NCBI GenBank assembly: GCA_021904315.1
Contig: CM038917.1
Coordinates: 6,432,041 to 6,496,040 of the forward strand
DNA: 64,000 nucleotides
From: Sphagnum magellanicum
Taxonomy: Eukaryota > Streptophyta > Sphagnopsida > Sphagnales > Sphagnaceae
Reading direction: 5' to 3'
This document shows, piece by piece, positions 35,753-47,290 of the stretch (within the stretch, counting starts at the first letter, position 1; the number at the start of each line of letters is the position of its first letter). The notes beneath the pieces are model-generated. The model had not been told where the DNA came from. It worked only from the letters and a program-made list of their open reading frames with translations, and searched no databases. The position numbers and the translations under genes were made by a program.

Positions 35753-38449
35753 CTATGACGTCAGACATTTTGATGCGATTTCAAAGACATTATCTGACAG
35801 ACCATTTGTGCTTGTTATCCGCTCCAGCTGCACCTTGGCTGCTGCTTGCCTTGCTTCATCAAACCGACGCCACCTGGAGAAAGGTGACATGATTCGTGCC
35901 GCAACTTGTGGATTCAGTTTGTCCAGCTGCAGCACTATGTCCACCAAAAATTTGTACCCTGATCCATCCTTTGCATGGAAATTGACTGCTGATGAACTGA
36001 ATCCTCCAGCTATGGTGTAGACCTTGTTGGGGTTACGGATGTCAAAAGCGGGGTGCTCAAGAAGTTTCCGCACTTGTTCCACATTACCCGGGATGTCTGA
36101 CATTGCTTGCAATGCCAACCACTTATTCGTAACCAGATTATCTCCCTTATACTGGTCATAAAAGTCTGCAAGGACTTCAGTTCGTGTTGCACCTGGGTTT
36201 TGGGAAAGTGCAACTAAGGCACCAACCTTATCAGTCAAGTTGGCAGCTGTCTTATACTCAGTTATGGCCAATTCTGTGAGATCAGGTTCATTCAAAGATA
36301 CCAAGTAAGTGAGTGCTGAATTCTTCAATGCACGGGAAGCCCTGTATTTGTGAGTAGGGTTATATGGCCCAGCGGTGCGATTGGTCTTCACTGCTTCCAG
36401 TAGCTCGCGACGGAGGCTTGATGCAATCTGTTTGACGATAAAGCGACAAACTTCATGGATGGCATCAGGATCTGCCACTGGCATGAGATCTGCCACCTCA
36501 CTCTCTCCTGGTAATGCCAAAGCCTTGGCAACAAACTCCTTGTCAAGTGACGAGTCCGTGATAATGCTGCGAAGTCCTTCAATGAAAGCACTGTCCACAC
36601 TCAGTTTCTCTCCTTTCTGCTGACGAGCAACGAGGTTCAGCATAAGTTTGCGGCCTAGCGCCTGCCCAGCCTCCCAACGGTTGAACTGATCAGAGTCATG
36701 GGCCAAAAGGAAGAACAGATCTTCATCCGAAACATCAGGAACATCTAGGCGTACAGGGGCGCTGAAATTCCGCAGGAGTGATGCTACTGGCTTCTCTTTG
36801 ATGTCCAGAAATATGAACTCTTGCTCTGCCTTGTCAACACGAAGAACAGTTGTTGTGACAGGGCTGCCATCTGGGTTACTAAAGCTATGCAGACGTGTCC
36901 CTTCCTTCACAGAAGACAGGTGCATGTCAATGCCTTTTGAGTCAAGGAGACCTACTGCCAGTGGGATGAGCATGGGCTCTTTCTCCGGTTGCCGTGGGGT
37001 TGGTGGTACCTCCTGTCGACACTTGAGCCTGAACGTTTGAGCCTCAGCATTGTAGGATGTTGTGACGGTCAACAAAGGGGTGCCGGCTTGTGAGTACCAT
37101 AGTGGAAAAGTTGGGAACTTTGCCTGATTGGCATCAAACATAGCAGCCAGGAAGTCTTCACAAGTGACAGCTTGCCCATCATGACGTTTGAAATACAGAT
37201 CCATGCCCTTGCGAAAGCCAGCCTTTCCTAACAACGTCTGATACATACGAATAACCTCAGCACCTTTCTCATATACTGTAACTGTGTAGAAGTTGTCCAT
37301 CTTGATATAAGAGTCTGGGCGTACTGGATGTGCCATGGGGCCAGCATCCTGTGGGAACTGGGATATACGCAACCTGGAAACATCGGTGATACGCTTCACA
37401 CCACGGCTGCCCATATCTGAAGAGAATTCCTGATCCCTGAATACAGTGAGCCCTTCTTTGAGACTGAGCTGAAACCAGTCACGGCATGTCACACGGTTCC
37501 CGGTCCAATTGTGGAAGTATTCGTGACCAATAACACCCTCAATGGAAGCAAAGTCTCCATCTGTGGCAGTCTGTGGCGATGCAAGCACCAACTTGGAGTT
37601 GAAAATGTTGAGGCTCTTGTTCTCCATGGCACCTCCATTGAAGTCTGGCACAGCGACAATGTTGTAGAGGTTCAGATCATACTCCAACCCAAACACTTCC
37701 TCATCCCATTTCATTGCTGCTTTTAGTGATAGCATCGCATGTTCTGTCTTTGGAACATCTTGTGCCTGTGTCCAGATGTGGAGTGCTACTTGGCGTCGTG
37801 AACAGGTGGTGAAGGTGTCATTCCGGCTCACAAGCTGTCCAGCCACCAATGCAAAAAGATAGCTTGGTTTCCTGAACGGATCTTTCCACACCACATAGTG
37901 CTTGTTGCCATCAGCAAGCTCACCCTTTTCAACTAAGTTGCCATTTGATAACAGAACAGGGTAAAGTTCTCGATTGGCCTCAATGCGTGTGGTGAACTTG
38001 GACATCACATCAGGTCGGTCCTGATAGTATGTAATCTTGCGAAAGCCCTCTGCTTCACACTGTGTGCAAAAGGTGCCACTTGACTTGTACAGACCTTCCA
38101 GTGACGTATTGTTTTGTGGCTCAATCTTGGTAACAATCTCCAAATCAAAGGGAGCTGATGGGGTAGATGTCAGGGTCAGCTGTCGGGCTGACACAGTGAT
38201 GTTCTCATCTCCAACTTTCTCACCATCTATTTTCACTGACAACAACTGAAGGTTTTCACCATCCAGAACCAAGGGAGCAGAGTCAGGGGTTGTGCCTCCT
38301 GCTGCTGAAGTCTTGGGAAGAACATGGATTGAAGATGTTACAATGGTATGCTCCTCTCCTAGCTCAAAATTGAGATTCACTGTCTCAAACGCAAAGTTGG
38401 GTGCCTTGTAATCCTTCAGGAAAATCTCTTTTGGAGATTCCTTGGCCAT
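35753..38449 (-). CDS. M1 zinc aminopeptidase (PepN / puromycin-sensitive type)
   Basis: Removes N-terminal residues from peptides, in the late steps of protein turnover. A single uninterrupted frame of 898 codons carries the full M1 fold: N-terminal beta domain, exopeptidase motif GAMEN at 273-277, zinc site HEYFH at 309-313 with the third ligand Glu at 332 (HEXXH-x18-E), and the long C-terminal helical domain ending EIASKCLTS. The text of the [20 protein letters not shown] block matches the bacterial PepN branch, which plants use as their puromycin-sensitive aminopeptidase. The start [18 protein letters not shown] lies where the mature protein begins in relatives. No transit peptide is encoded here, so it is either cytosolic or has an unseen upstream coding exon. 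A splice acceptor-like TTGCAG lies upstream in the leader. The lack of introns is striking. Confidence 0.96.
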   Translation of the reverse strand: MAKESPKEIFLKDYKAPNFAFETVNLNFELGEEHTIVTSSIHVLPKTSAAGGTTPDSAPLVLDGENLQLLSVKIDGEKVGDENITVSARQLTLTSTPSAPFDLEIVTKIEPQNNTSLEGLYKSSGTFCTQCEAEGFRKITYYQDRPDVMSKFTTRIEANRELYPVLLSNGNLVEKGELADGNKHYVVWKDPFRKPSYLFALVAGQLVSRNDTFTTCSRRQVALHIWTQAQDVPKTEHAMLSLKAAMKWDEEVFGLEYDLNLYNIVAVPDFNGGAMENKSLNIFNSKLVLASPQTATDGDFASIEGVIGHEYFHNWTGNRVTCRDWFQLSLKEGLTVFRDQEFSSDMGSRGVKRITDVSRLRISQFPQDAGPMAHPVRPDSYIKMDNFYTVTVYEKGAEVIRMYQTLLGKAGFRKGMDLYFKRHDGQAVTCEDFLAAMFDANQAKFPTFPLWYSQAGTPLLTVTTSYNAEAQTFRLKCRQEVPPTPRQPEKEPMLIPLAVGLLDSKGIDMHLSSVKEGTRLHSFSNPDGSPVTTTVLRVDKAEQEFIFLDIKEKPVASLLRNFSAPVRLDVPDVSDEDLFFLLAHDSDQFNRWEAGQALGRKLMLNLVARQQKGEKLSVDSAFIEGLRSIITDSSLDKEFVAKALALPGESEVADLMPVADPDAIHEVCRFIVKQIASSLRRELLEAVKTNRTAGPYNPTHKYRASRALKNSALTYLVSLNEPDLTELAITEYKTAANLTDKVGALVALSQNPGATRTEVLADFYDQYKGDNLVTNKWLALQAMSDIPGNVEQVRKLLEHPAFDIRNPNKVYTIAGGFSSSAVNFHAKDGSGYKFLVDIVLQLDKLNPQVAARIMSPFSRWRRFDEARQAAAKVQLERITSTNGLSDNVFEIASKCLTS

Positions 38450-40124
38450 TGTTGTGTCTTCTGCTGTTGATGATAGATTGAGGTTTCACCGAGAGCTACA
38501 CTGCAATGGACAAGCCCAGAAAATGTTGAATTATGTCCCTGCCAATTCCTGCGATTCACTACTGGTACAAGTGTGGGAAAAGAAAAAGGCTCCTTGATGA
38601 CAAGGGTTCTCCAAAAAGAATTTGCTTCTTTCCAGTTCCCCTTTTGAATTGCAGCTGGCAGATTTTTTCTCCTTGAGATTTGTGAAAGAGATCCTCCTCC
38701 TCCTCCTCCTCCTCCTGGGGGGACAAAGAATGGGAATACCTAAAGAAGAGAATGCCTGAGAGATGTCACAACTCTTGGCAGATGTGCAAACATGGCTGCA
38801 GTAAATCAAATGATAGGAAACACAAAGAAAAGAAAGAAGAAGCTGTTGCTACTGTTACAGAAGAGCAGCTATAGTAGCAGCAGCAGCGGTAGAGCAGCAA
38901 GCAAGGACGCAGAGAGACATAGCCAACATCATCAACATATCCTGCACCTTACCTGCCCATGTACTCCAACCCAAGATATTCTACCCAAGCTCCTTGTCCA
39001 GCTGCAGCAATACAAGAATGGAACAAATGAAGGAAAAGAAAGAAAGAGAACGGACCTCTTCCTTCACCTTCACAGATCCTGTGTTCTCTTCCGCCTTGAA
39101 CACCACGAACCACCAAAACAAAATCTTGGAGCAGCTGCAACTGCACACAACAGCACCAACAACCTTGTCTCCCTACCCCTAGACTCCAGAGAGAGAAACC
39201 CAATGCAGCAAACGCATGCGAAAGCAACAGTAGTACTGTGTGTGTCGTGTATAGGGTTTGGGTTTCGTTCAAACCCTAAAACTGTAGCTGAAAGAAGACT
39301 GTAGACGATGGCTTTGGGTATCTATGTAAAGAAGGGTTTGTAGTCGAAGGTTAATTTGTAATCGAAGGTTGCAGACATCATTCCTGATCCTCCGGGGGTT
39401 GTGATCAGAATTATCATCACTGTGGTTTTTTTTCCCTTCTTCTTCATCTTCATCACTGTTTTGTTTTGGATATGAGGAGTCATCGTGAAGGATTGTGTAT
39501 GTGGGTTGCCGCCACTTGACTGAGTCTCTTCACTGGAATGAATGAATGGGTGGTTGTTCCATTGATTGTGGAAGCTGAGCATCGTCGTCGTCGTCATCAT
39601 CATCATCATCATCTCCTGTGAGTAGAGAATTCCTGGATCGTCATCATCGTCAGCAGCAGCAGCAGCTGTGGATGCCAGCAATTTCATGTCAAAGAAGATG
39701 AGAGGAGGAAACAAAGGAAATTGATGAAGGGAGGCAAGGAAGGAAGAAAGCTTGTGGTTGTTTGCAGGAAGCAACGAAGGAAGGTTGCAGGAAGTGTGAT
39801 TTGCTGTGCATCGAAACATGCGATGAAGAAGAAAAAGAAGCAGCTGTGAGTCTGGGGGCTGGATCATCAATTTTTTGTCTGTTTCAAGGAGAGTGTTTCA
39901 GTAAGAATCAAATGCAGGAGCAGGAGGATTGTGAAGAAAATCAGTGTGAGTGGCAGGGCTTGAATTGATCACTTTCTCCTTCACAAAGACATGCTCAGGG
40001 AGGTGGCGACAAAGACATGAAGAAAGTACTGGAAGCTCCACTTTAGAGGTGCTGTTTTTTTGCTTACTCTGATTCTTCAAATCAAATCCTCTTCTTGCAT
40101 TGATTGCATGAAGCAAAGCATGAA
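38450..40124. promoter_or_regulatory. Divergent promoter region, aminopeptidase and F-box
   Basis: The two genes face away from each other with about 1.7 kb between start codons. The stretch has a (CTC)n run near 38695-38715, an AAACCCTAA telo-box near 39271 and its inverse GGGTTT near 39255, and CAT/CGT triplet runs near 39585-39615. A leader intron for the aminopeptidase is likely, with its acceptor near 38508. No third gene is recognised. Confidence 0.45.
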
Positions 40125-41378
40125 ATGAATCACAAGATATGGAGCAATTTGCCACAGTTTTTGATTGATTGCATCTATGCAAGGCTGCCTTATGAAGAGT
40201 TTTTCAGGCTGCGATGTGTGTGCAAACACTGGAATTCACTAGTGGAAAATGAACCTCGATTCTTGGAAGCCAATCCCGCTGTTGCGATTTCTGTCCCTTG
40301 GTTCTTGGTGGTCACAAGACATTTCACGAGTTTTCTACTGCATGATACAAAATCCAAAGCCTGTAAATGGCGAAAACTTCCAGGATTCTTCCAGAAGAAT
40401 TGGGTTGTTGTAGGAGGCTCTGCTGGAGGGCTGCTTTATGCTTTAATGTATGCGCTTGATGATGAAGCTCCCAGGATTGGGGTGTTCAATGTGCGCACAA
40501 AAGTGTGGAGGCAGCTCCCACCTTTGTTGGAAACTGGATTCAAATTCATTCATCTGCATGGAATGCTGGTTGATGCTGCAGATGAAGAAGAAGAAGAAGA
40601 AACTGCTTCTAAATACAATCTGATCATTGCCTCCAACCAGCAGGAAAGCTCGAGGAGTGAAACCAGCAGTAGCACACAGGTTTATGATTCATCTACCAAC
40701 TGCTGGAGACTCTTGGCAGCACAGATGCCTAGAGGGTTTTACCACCCTCTCTTTGCAAATGCTGTCTGGTGCAGTGGGAATGTCTATGTTTACACTGAGA
40801 CACGGGAGGATCCAGATCCTGATTCTGAAGGAGGAGATGATGATCTATTGGCGCTGGACCTGAGCACTGAAACTTGGAGACAGGTTGCTGGAGAGCTTCC
40901 ATTCAAACTATCCATATCCCACAACAGCCTTCTTTCATGGCAAGATCATATCTTTGTAGGGGCAAAGAACATCAAAAACAATGGAAGGATAGAATTTGCA
41001 GTGTGGAAATTGGAGGAGTCTGAGCAGCAGCCATGGAAACAAGTAGACGAGATGCCAAGTGATCTTTTCAACTGGCTTGCAGATGAACAAGATTACCCAA
41101 ACTACTCCAGTGGCAGCTTATCAGTTCAGCTCACTAGTTTTCAGTGCCGCAATTTTGTGCTCATTTGTGGCTTCCTAGAACAGGAACATCTGCCTTTCAA
41201 GTTTGTATTGTATGATCTCAAGCAAAGGAACTGGCAAAGATTACATGTTCCTCTTCTTCTTGATAGCTTGAGATTCAGGAGGATGGAAACTGACAGTAGT
41301 GAGTATGGTAGTGCAGACAGTGGCAGCTATTCTTACTCAGACAGCTCTGATTCTGAGTTCAACTTCCAAATCTGCTGA
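40125..41378 (+). CDS. F-box protein, kelch-like C-terminal region
   Basis: Likely substrate adaptor of an SCF ubiquitin ligase: the F-box binds SKP1 and the rest chooses the target. One exon, 417 residues. The F-box occupies about residues 1-45 (WSNLPQFLIDCIYARLP, FFRLRCVCKHWNSLV). The following region has kelch-type phrases spaced along the chain: KWRKLPGFF, VFNVRTKVWRQLPPL, VYDSSTNCWRLLA, ALDLSTETWRQVAG, VWKLEESEQQPWKQV and LYDLKQRNWQRL, each a Trp after a turn, consistent with a beta-propeller. Acidic runs (DEEEEEE near 165) and a Ser/Tyr/Asp-rich tail (SGSYSYSDSSDSEF) close it. The start is the ATG of MNHKIWSNLP. The target is unknown. Confidence 0.9.
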   Translation: MNHKIWSNLPQFLIDCIYARLPYEEFFRLRCVCKHWNSLVENEPRFLEANPAVAISVPWFLVVTRHFTSFLLHDTKSKACKWRKLPGFFQKNWVVVGGSAGGLLYALMYALDDEAPRIGVFNVRTKVWRQLPPLLETGFKFIHLHGMLVDAADEEEEEETASKYNLIIASNQQESSRSETSSSTQVYDSSTNCWRLLAAQMPRGFYHPLFANAVWCSGNVYVYTETREDPDPDSEGGDDDLLALDLSTETWRQVAGELPFKLSISHNSLLSWQDHIFVGAKNIKNNGRIEFAVWKLEESEQQPWKQVDEMPSDLFNWLADEQDYPNYSSGSLSVQLTSFQCRNFVLICGFLEQEHLPFKFVLYDLKQRNWQRLHVPLLLDSLRFRRMETDSSEYGSADSGSYSYSDSSDSEFNFQIC

Positions 41379-42094
41379 ATGTAAATTTTTGTCTGCAGTC
41401 AGAACTGCCAGCAAGCCCTTGTAAGTCTGTGCTGATACCACAGATTTCTTCACAAACCCATTCTTAGCAGGTGCAAGTTTGTGGGCGCCTTTGCATGAAA
41501 ACGAATGAAACAAACTCTTGGCAATCATGGATATGATGATGGGTGTGACAGAAACTGCTTCCACGTAACTCCATTTCATGTCTGTAGCTTGCATTTAGAT
41601 GATGCTTGGAACTATTTGTGTGCTCTGCCTGTGGCAGGAAAGTAGTACATGATTGATGAGCATGATAATGCAGCCAGATTTGTATGTTCCTTAAGAGAGA
41701 ATTGGAGAATTCTTGCGTGTTGTCAAAAAGGGTTAGAAAGTTCTAAGGTCTGAATTTTGGCTCTTGTGGTTAAATAGTGGAAACAGAAGCAAAAACTTTC
41801 AGAGTTCATAAGATTTGCTGAAGAAGTAAGTGCTTTTCTTCTCTCAGTCTGGTTTCAAAGTGACTCAATTCTACATGCAAAAATGAGCCAGCAACATGCT
41901 ATTTTGATGTATGAACTCTGGATGATATGAACACATAGGCGATTGTAGGGAGTGTCTTGCTAATGTGGTAGCATGCCATTTGATGAGAGCTCCCCAGTTA
42001 TATCACATATCCTATTGCTGAATTCTGACATTTTTGTACCTCCCTAATTCCTTTTTGCATGGTGTTGGTCACCGGCTGTTTTTTGAAGGAATTC
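41379..42094. other. F-box gene 3' region and spacer
   Basis: Probable 3' UTR of the F-box gene followed by spacer. No other gene is recognised. Confidence 0.45.
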
Positions 42095-42290
42095 TTGTTT
42101 GTAGCCAAAGTGGCAATCGTCCATTGGGAAGATGTAGAAAGATTGGCAATCATCCCTAGGAAGATTTAGCCAAATCTGGCTATAAAACAGAAATAAAGTA
42201 AAAATCTTTAATCATCCTTTCTATATGTTTGGCTACACAATGAAAACAAAATTATACAAATCTGGCAATTTTTTACTTTTTTTGCCCTCC
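42095..42290 (+). mobile_element. GTAGCC/GGCTAC MITE-like element, copy 3
   Basis: The best preserved copy. From TTGTTTGTAGCCAAA it runs through a doubled 'gg(c/g)aatc(g/a)tcc' block, TTTAGCCAAATCTGGCTATA, 'aatctttaatcatcctt', TTTGGCTACACA and 'acaaatctggcaatttttta'. The outer 'cagattt/aaatctg' words plus the inner GTAGCCAAA/TTTGGCTAC words form nested terminal inverted repeats. Confidence 0.7.
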
Positions 42291-42437
42291 TCCAAAATCG
42301 CTTATTTTTCAAAATTTTAGTTTTTAGTTTCACTTTTTGACGAAATTTTAGAAGTGAAAAAAATGCTGCTGGTCTCTAGTTGGCTGAACGTCATAACTCA
42401 CACTCTTTTGCGTCCCATTTTAACCCATAAGCTTGGT

Positions 42438-42515
42438 GGCTCCGAGCGCACTGGTTACTGTGAATAGTCTTGGTGCATGAAACCATTCACAGTTACCAGC
42501 GTGCTCTGTTCGAGC
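42438..42515. repeat. Inverted repeat with ~28-bp arms
   Basis: GGCTCcGAGCGCACTGGTTA near 42438 pairs with the inverted block around CAGTTACCAGCGTGCTC to GAGCC at 42515. The inner parts CTGTGAAT/ATTCACAG pair exactly around a loop of about 18 bases. Confidence 0.65.
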
Positions 42516-42656
42516 CAGAACCCTAGCTCAATGAGTGAGGACCACCCTTGGTATCTATTGACTTTTCTAGTATGACCACTTTCATCAAATTGCTAGACCA
42601 GAGTGCAAGACTTCCTTGACTGCAAAATAAATGGGTTACGACCTTTTTACATATTA

Positions 42657-42790
42657 CTAGTGTGAACCCTGTGCATAATGCACAGGTGTGTTATTTCAAC
42701 AATGTTTGGTTGATGTTTTTGGTTTTTAAAAAAAACTTTTCTTTTCAAACAACTGTCCATCCGGAATCACTGTCACAGACAGACCAAGTA
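42657..42790 (-). mobile_element. Helitron 3' end, second copy
   Basis: On the minus strand, CCTGTGCATTATGCACAGG is a perfect hairpin (9-bp arms), followed after GTTCACA by CTAG and then T. This is the classical Helitron 3' structure and nearly matches the copy at 6609. The last ~120 bases resemble the untranslated tail of that copy, but no helicase coding is seen, so this is a non-autonomous or truncated relative. Confidence 0.7.
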
Positions 42791-42886
42791 AATTAATATA
42801 TATGATGTGTTTTTCTTCTCCAAATGCCTCCTAGTTAAATACAGTATCGGCCATTGTTGACTCGCACCCCACCAGCGCACCATGCA

Positions 42887-42925
42887 GGATGGATGAATGG
42901 ATGGATGGATGGATAGATGGATGGT
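42887..42925. repeat. (GGAT)n microsatellite
   Basis: About nine imperfect GGAT units with one GAAT and one AGAT variant. The same ATGGATGA flavour appears near 7460 and 54275. Confidence 0.8.
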
Positions 42926-42999
42926 GTGTGGACAACGAATACTTTTCCAATGGTATTCGTGTCCCATACGGGGTTCTTTTTTTCAAGTTTGTGATGTAG

Positions 43000-43140
43000 C
43001 TGAAGTGGTGATCATCCATAAGAGGTTTTAGCCAGATTTGGCTACATTATAGATATGAAAGTTTTGAAAAAAACCCAGAATCCTTTAATCTTTTTGGCTA
43101 CCTACAGGAACTTATCATAAAAATCTGGAAATTTTTTTTA
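43000..43140 (+). mobile_element. GTAGCC/GGCTAC MITE-like element, copy 4
   Basis: GTAGCTGAAGTGGTGATCATCC, cut here to its landmarks GTAGCT and GTGATCATCC, then TTTAGCCAGATTTGGCTACA, TTTGGCTACCTACAGGAACTT and 'aaaaatctggaaa'. Closest to the inverted copy at 16048. Confidence 0.6.
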
Positions 43141-43937
43141 AAAAAAAAATTTCAAAATATGGAGAATTGGGGCCATATTTTTCATTAAAATTCCTTTGAA
43201 TAGGTCAAAATCATATTTTTCAGGTTGAAATTTGGTGGAATGTCGCCCCAAAAAAAAAAAACACTGGGATTCCCATATGTAGGTAACTATGGTGGTTACC
43301 TTTGTACCAACTACCCACATGCATATACCTGCCTTGTAGGCACCAAGTGCCTCACCTGCATTACTTACCTACATTATTAGTAACCACCTATACAACCTCT
43401 ACCTATTTACCTATGATAGGTAGGTACTCACTTAGGTAGTAACAAAAATGTTTAAAAATACAATGATGATCAACTTTTTTTAAAAAAATTCCTTATGTTT
43501 TCATATGGTTTTCAATAATTCATCATTATTTATGTCAATGTCAAATGTAATTTAAATTAATATATATATTTTATGGACATGAAAAAATTATATGTTAATT
43601 TTTTAATTTTTTTTCATATTCATGTTGGTGGGTAGGGAAATGGAGTGAGGTAGTTAAAAGATGGAGATAATTATTCGGGGAAAAAAATTGAGCTAGTTTG
43701 ACTTGAAAATGAGGTAGTAGTCTTTGAAATTGTCCAAGGACAAAAATGTCCAAGGATGATCATATGATAAAAATTATCTCTGAAATTGTCCAAGAATGAT
43801 GACCATATGATAAATTTTTAAAAATCACCCATATACCAATTCCTCCAAAAAAAATCATCACTAGAACAACAAGGAGTGTGTCACAATGTGACCTTGCCAT
43901 TTACATTAACAAATATCTTAGGGCGAAAGAAGAATTA
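43141..43937. other. AT-rich spacer with CTACC-rich patch
   Basis: A patch at 43280-43440 is rich in TACCTAC and ACCACC words and resembles patches at 27190-27300 and 61665-61720. The rest is AT-rich with no gene seen. Confidence 0.4.
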
Positions 43938-44167
43938 TGGAAACTTAAATATACTCTTTTCAAAATCCTCTCAAAAGAAACCCAAATCCTTTAAGATATT
44001 ATAACTCTATAACTAATCTCAAGTTTCAACACAAGCCAAAATATCATCTTTCAAAGATCATCATATAAAAATAGACCTATTATTATTACCTAGGGGGGAA
44101 AATCCCTTACGCTACTATACTCTATAATGAATCTAAACACAATATCCTTATCCTTGCCTGGTAAGGC
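43938..44167 (-). repeat. Dispersed ~230-bp repeat, copy 2
   Basis: Reverse-complement counterpart of 8060-8300, with the same ordered landmarks (see that entry). Confidence 0.7.
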
Positions 44168-45764
44168 AAAAGACCAATAAAACACTCACACAAGTGCAAC
44201 CCATAAAACCAATAAAAAGTCAGACCGAACTAAGCAAAGTCTAAAAAAAACTTCTGAAATACTATAAGAGGGATGGTGATGCTTAGGGTCAGTTTTTGTC
44301 AATGAATGGTGCATTGGTGGGTGTTGTTGGGTGTCACAGAATTCCGACAATATCATAAGAGTGCATAATAATATTCTCAAGTCTTCAATTGAGCTCATTA
44401 CTATGAACATAGCCTTTATTTTTGTTTGTTTTTTTGTGTTGTTTTTGCTTTTCAAGCAGATCGAGAGAGATGATTATAAGGTAAGTTGTTACACAATGAA
44501 GCCAGCAAAACAGCAGTTGAGAGAGCAGCAAGCACATCATCAGCTTGCACACCAGACCAGGCAAAAGCTTAATTAGGCCACTCTATTAACAAATAGACAC
44601 ACACATCACACAGCAAAGCTTACAATAGCAACCAACTAATTTATAAAAGGGGGTTTCCAATGGATGATGGTGTTGTGCTGGTGGCTGTTGGTTGGTTCAT
44701 TCTGGTTCCCCCCAATTATTTACAATCATTTCATTCAATGCCAGTGAACAGCAAACCAACAACAGAGGGCACATTGCAATCCAATTTTATTTAATTATTT
44801 AATAATATATAAAATATATTATTAAATGTTAAATATATAATTTTTTTAATTTAAAAAATTATTTTATTTTATTTTCTTCTGCCACTTTTGCATTGACTGG
44901 AAAAAGCTATTAAAGCTGACTACAATGTTGAATGGGTGCAGCTTCTTCTTCTTCTTCTTCTTGAGGTCAAAGAAGTGAGGCACCAACAGGGAGGGATGAA
45001 AAACTGTTTTTACGAGGATGGGGAAGAAACATTCATTCAGGAGCTAATTGGGAAAATATATATATATATAATATTCTTTTTTTGGTAATTAGTAATTAGC
45101 TTAGTGTTGGGCACGTACCAATTATTTATTTATTTATTTTTTTTGACCTCAATTAAATACAATTTCAACCTATACTACATAAGATTTTTTTTTGGAAAAA
45201 AAAACCCAAGTTCATCTTTAACTTACATTTGAAGAGGTCAATTTGATGAAAATAATTAAACCCGAGTTAACCTAAAACTTCGGATTGAAGAGGTTTAGGT
45301 GGCCACTAGATTAGAACTTGTTAGAGTAGATTGGGACATGATCAAAGACTCCGACCTACTCCAATAGTTGGATACCACAACCACTTATAAACTATTGATT
45401 TAAGAATACTTAGGCCCGACATGAGTGTAGTGATGATATGTTGGGCTTCAAAGCACATGAGAAAACATTTTATGTGCGGGGTTGAGAAGAGATACCTATT
45501 TGTTCTAATTTCTATTTTAAATCGGTGCATGAACATTTTGTGGAGATATTGTCATTACGTTGTTAAGTGGTCATTCAAGTTGTGTGAAAAATGTTTGGGG
45601 ATTAATTCCGTGTGAAGTCTTCCAATGTGCAAATCTAGTCAAGTAGACTCGGCCAAACTTGGCCAAAAAACTTGACCACCAAAAGATTAAAGAAAGTGTT
45701 GAAAACTATGAGTGAGGAGGAGGAGAAGTAAGGTCAACATGATAGTTATGAACGGGGGATGATG

Positions 45765-45860
45765 GATGAAAAGTGGCCGTAATCTATAGATGAAAAGTGG
45801 CCATAATCTATGAATGAAAAGTGGCCATAACCCATGGATGAAAAGTGGCCATAGCCCATT
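45765..45860. repeat. Four 24-bp tandem repeats
   Basis: Units start at 45765, 45789, 45813 and 45837, each with GATGAAAAGTGGCC (first base A in the third) and then 'ata' plus a short variable part. The step is exactly 24 bases. Confidence 0.8.
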
Positions 45861-46869
45861 TAGAAATATATGCAAAGTTGATTAGTTCTGAACGGATGGA
45901 CCTATATACTCAGACCATCTTTTGATTGATGAAATCATCAACCCATCCTTCTTCAAGATCCTTTACAAAAGAGAAAGAAGAGATTGTGCAATCAGATTTG
46001 CAATCTTTACCAAACAGGATCGAGTGTGATCACATGGATGACATTTTGTGAAACAGCTCAAAATTCAAAAAACCCTAAAAGCGGAGCTTGTGGAAAGCTC
46101 ACATTATAAGTCTGAAAGTGCATTATTAGTTTGTGTCAAAAGCACTTGAAGTTTAATGTCTTCCCATTTAGATAATACATTTAGGTGTGCGTCTAAGGGT
46201 ATTAGAAGTGGTTACCTACATGAATTTTTTGCTTGGAAGATGTGTAGTGTGGAAGCCTTGAACATGTGAAAGTCGTTGCCCAAATTAACATATGTTAATT
46301 GGGTTAACTTTTGTCAAAATTTCAATATTGACAAAATGAAGGAAAAAACACTCACAAGGAACAACTATGCAAAGTACTCCCTTTGTTGTGTATTTGTAAT
46401 AATAACCCAATGGTTGGGGCAATAATGTTTTTAAAAATTGAGAATTTGATTTTCAAATTTTTGGGGTAAATATTCATAATTTTTTTTCAATTGAACCTTT
46501 TGTGAATTATTTTGTGTTGAACATCAATCATAAGTATGGTATTGATTGCCTTCTAAACTTCCTAGTTAGTTGCTATAACCATCTTGGTAACTATTTACAT
46601 GTACACCTAATCTTTGGGGATGAATTGTATTGTAAAATTATGTCAATAATGATTCATATGTAGTGTAGTATGGCTTGCTAATTTGTGGAAAGGCCTCATA
46701 TGTCCAAGTTCCAAGTGTTGTGGATTGAATTCCCCATTAAGCCATGCAAGATATTGGGTAATACAAAAGCCATTAGGGGGATGCTTGGTGAACCGTGAAC
46801 AAAAACCATGTGAGTCCGTGACTACCTTAGTCAAAGATTGGAAAACAGTCATATGTTAACCATGTTGCC

Positions 46870-47290
46870 CCATTAGAATGCTCAAAAGAGGGCCTTGAAG
46901 TGGAAGGTCAAATAGCTTTGTTGCTCATGTGTAGTATATTGGTGAAAAAGTGACCATTCTTGAAGAGGATGTATAACATGGAAACCTAACGTGTTGTCAC
47001 TATTCCATGATCGCAAAGTCGGGTTGTTTCTTAATATGAAAAAGATGAATATGCATTACAATCATTCTTAGTTAACAACTTTTGGGTCTTCTCAAGGCGC
47101 AAACCTCAAAGGTTAGGGTTAGACAATCATCTTGCTTCCATGAAAATGGTAAGAAAAAGGGCTTTAGACACAAAGGTCAAACAATTGTGTTGCCATTGTG
47201 AAAGTGGCAAGAAAATGACCACTATACTAAAAAAAAAGGTGGAGGACCAACCAATTTGTGCTACCTTTTTAAAGTGGTGGAAAATGACCA
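46870..47290. repeat. Degenerate ~80-bp repeats
   Basis: Three stretches near 46870, 47140 and 47222 share a 'ggtcaaa', 'ttgtgttgcc(a)ttgtg' and 'gaaaatgaccat' order. They are poorly preserved. Confidence 0.4.

Noticed and set aside
35709-38249. Several 70-103 codon + strand frames across the aminopeptidase
   Set aside because: Shadows of the 898-codon minus-strand gene, which has all catalytic motifs.
38531-38809. Possible transit-peptide exon for the aminopeptidase
   Set aside because: The frame is Arg-rich only through a (CTC)n run, and no donor joins it in phase to the main frame. It is better read as leader or intron.
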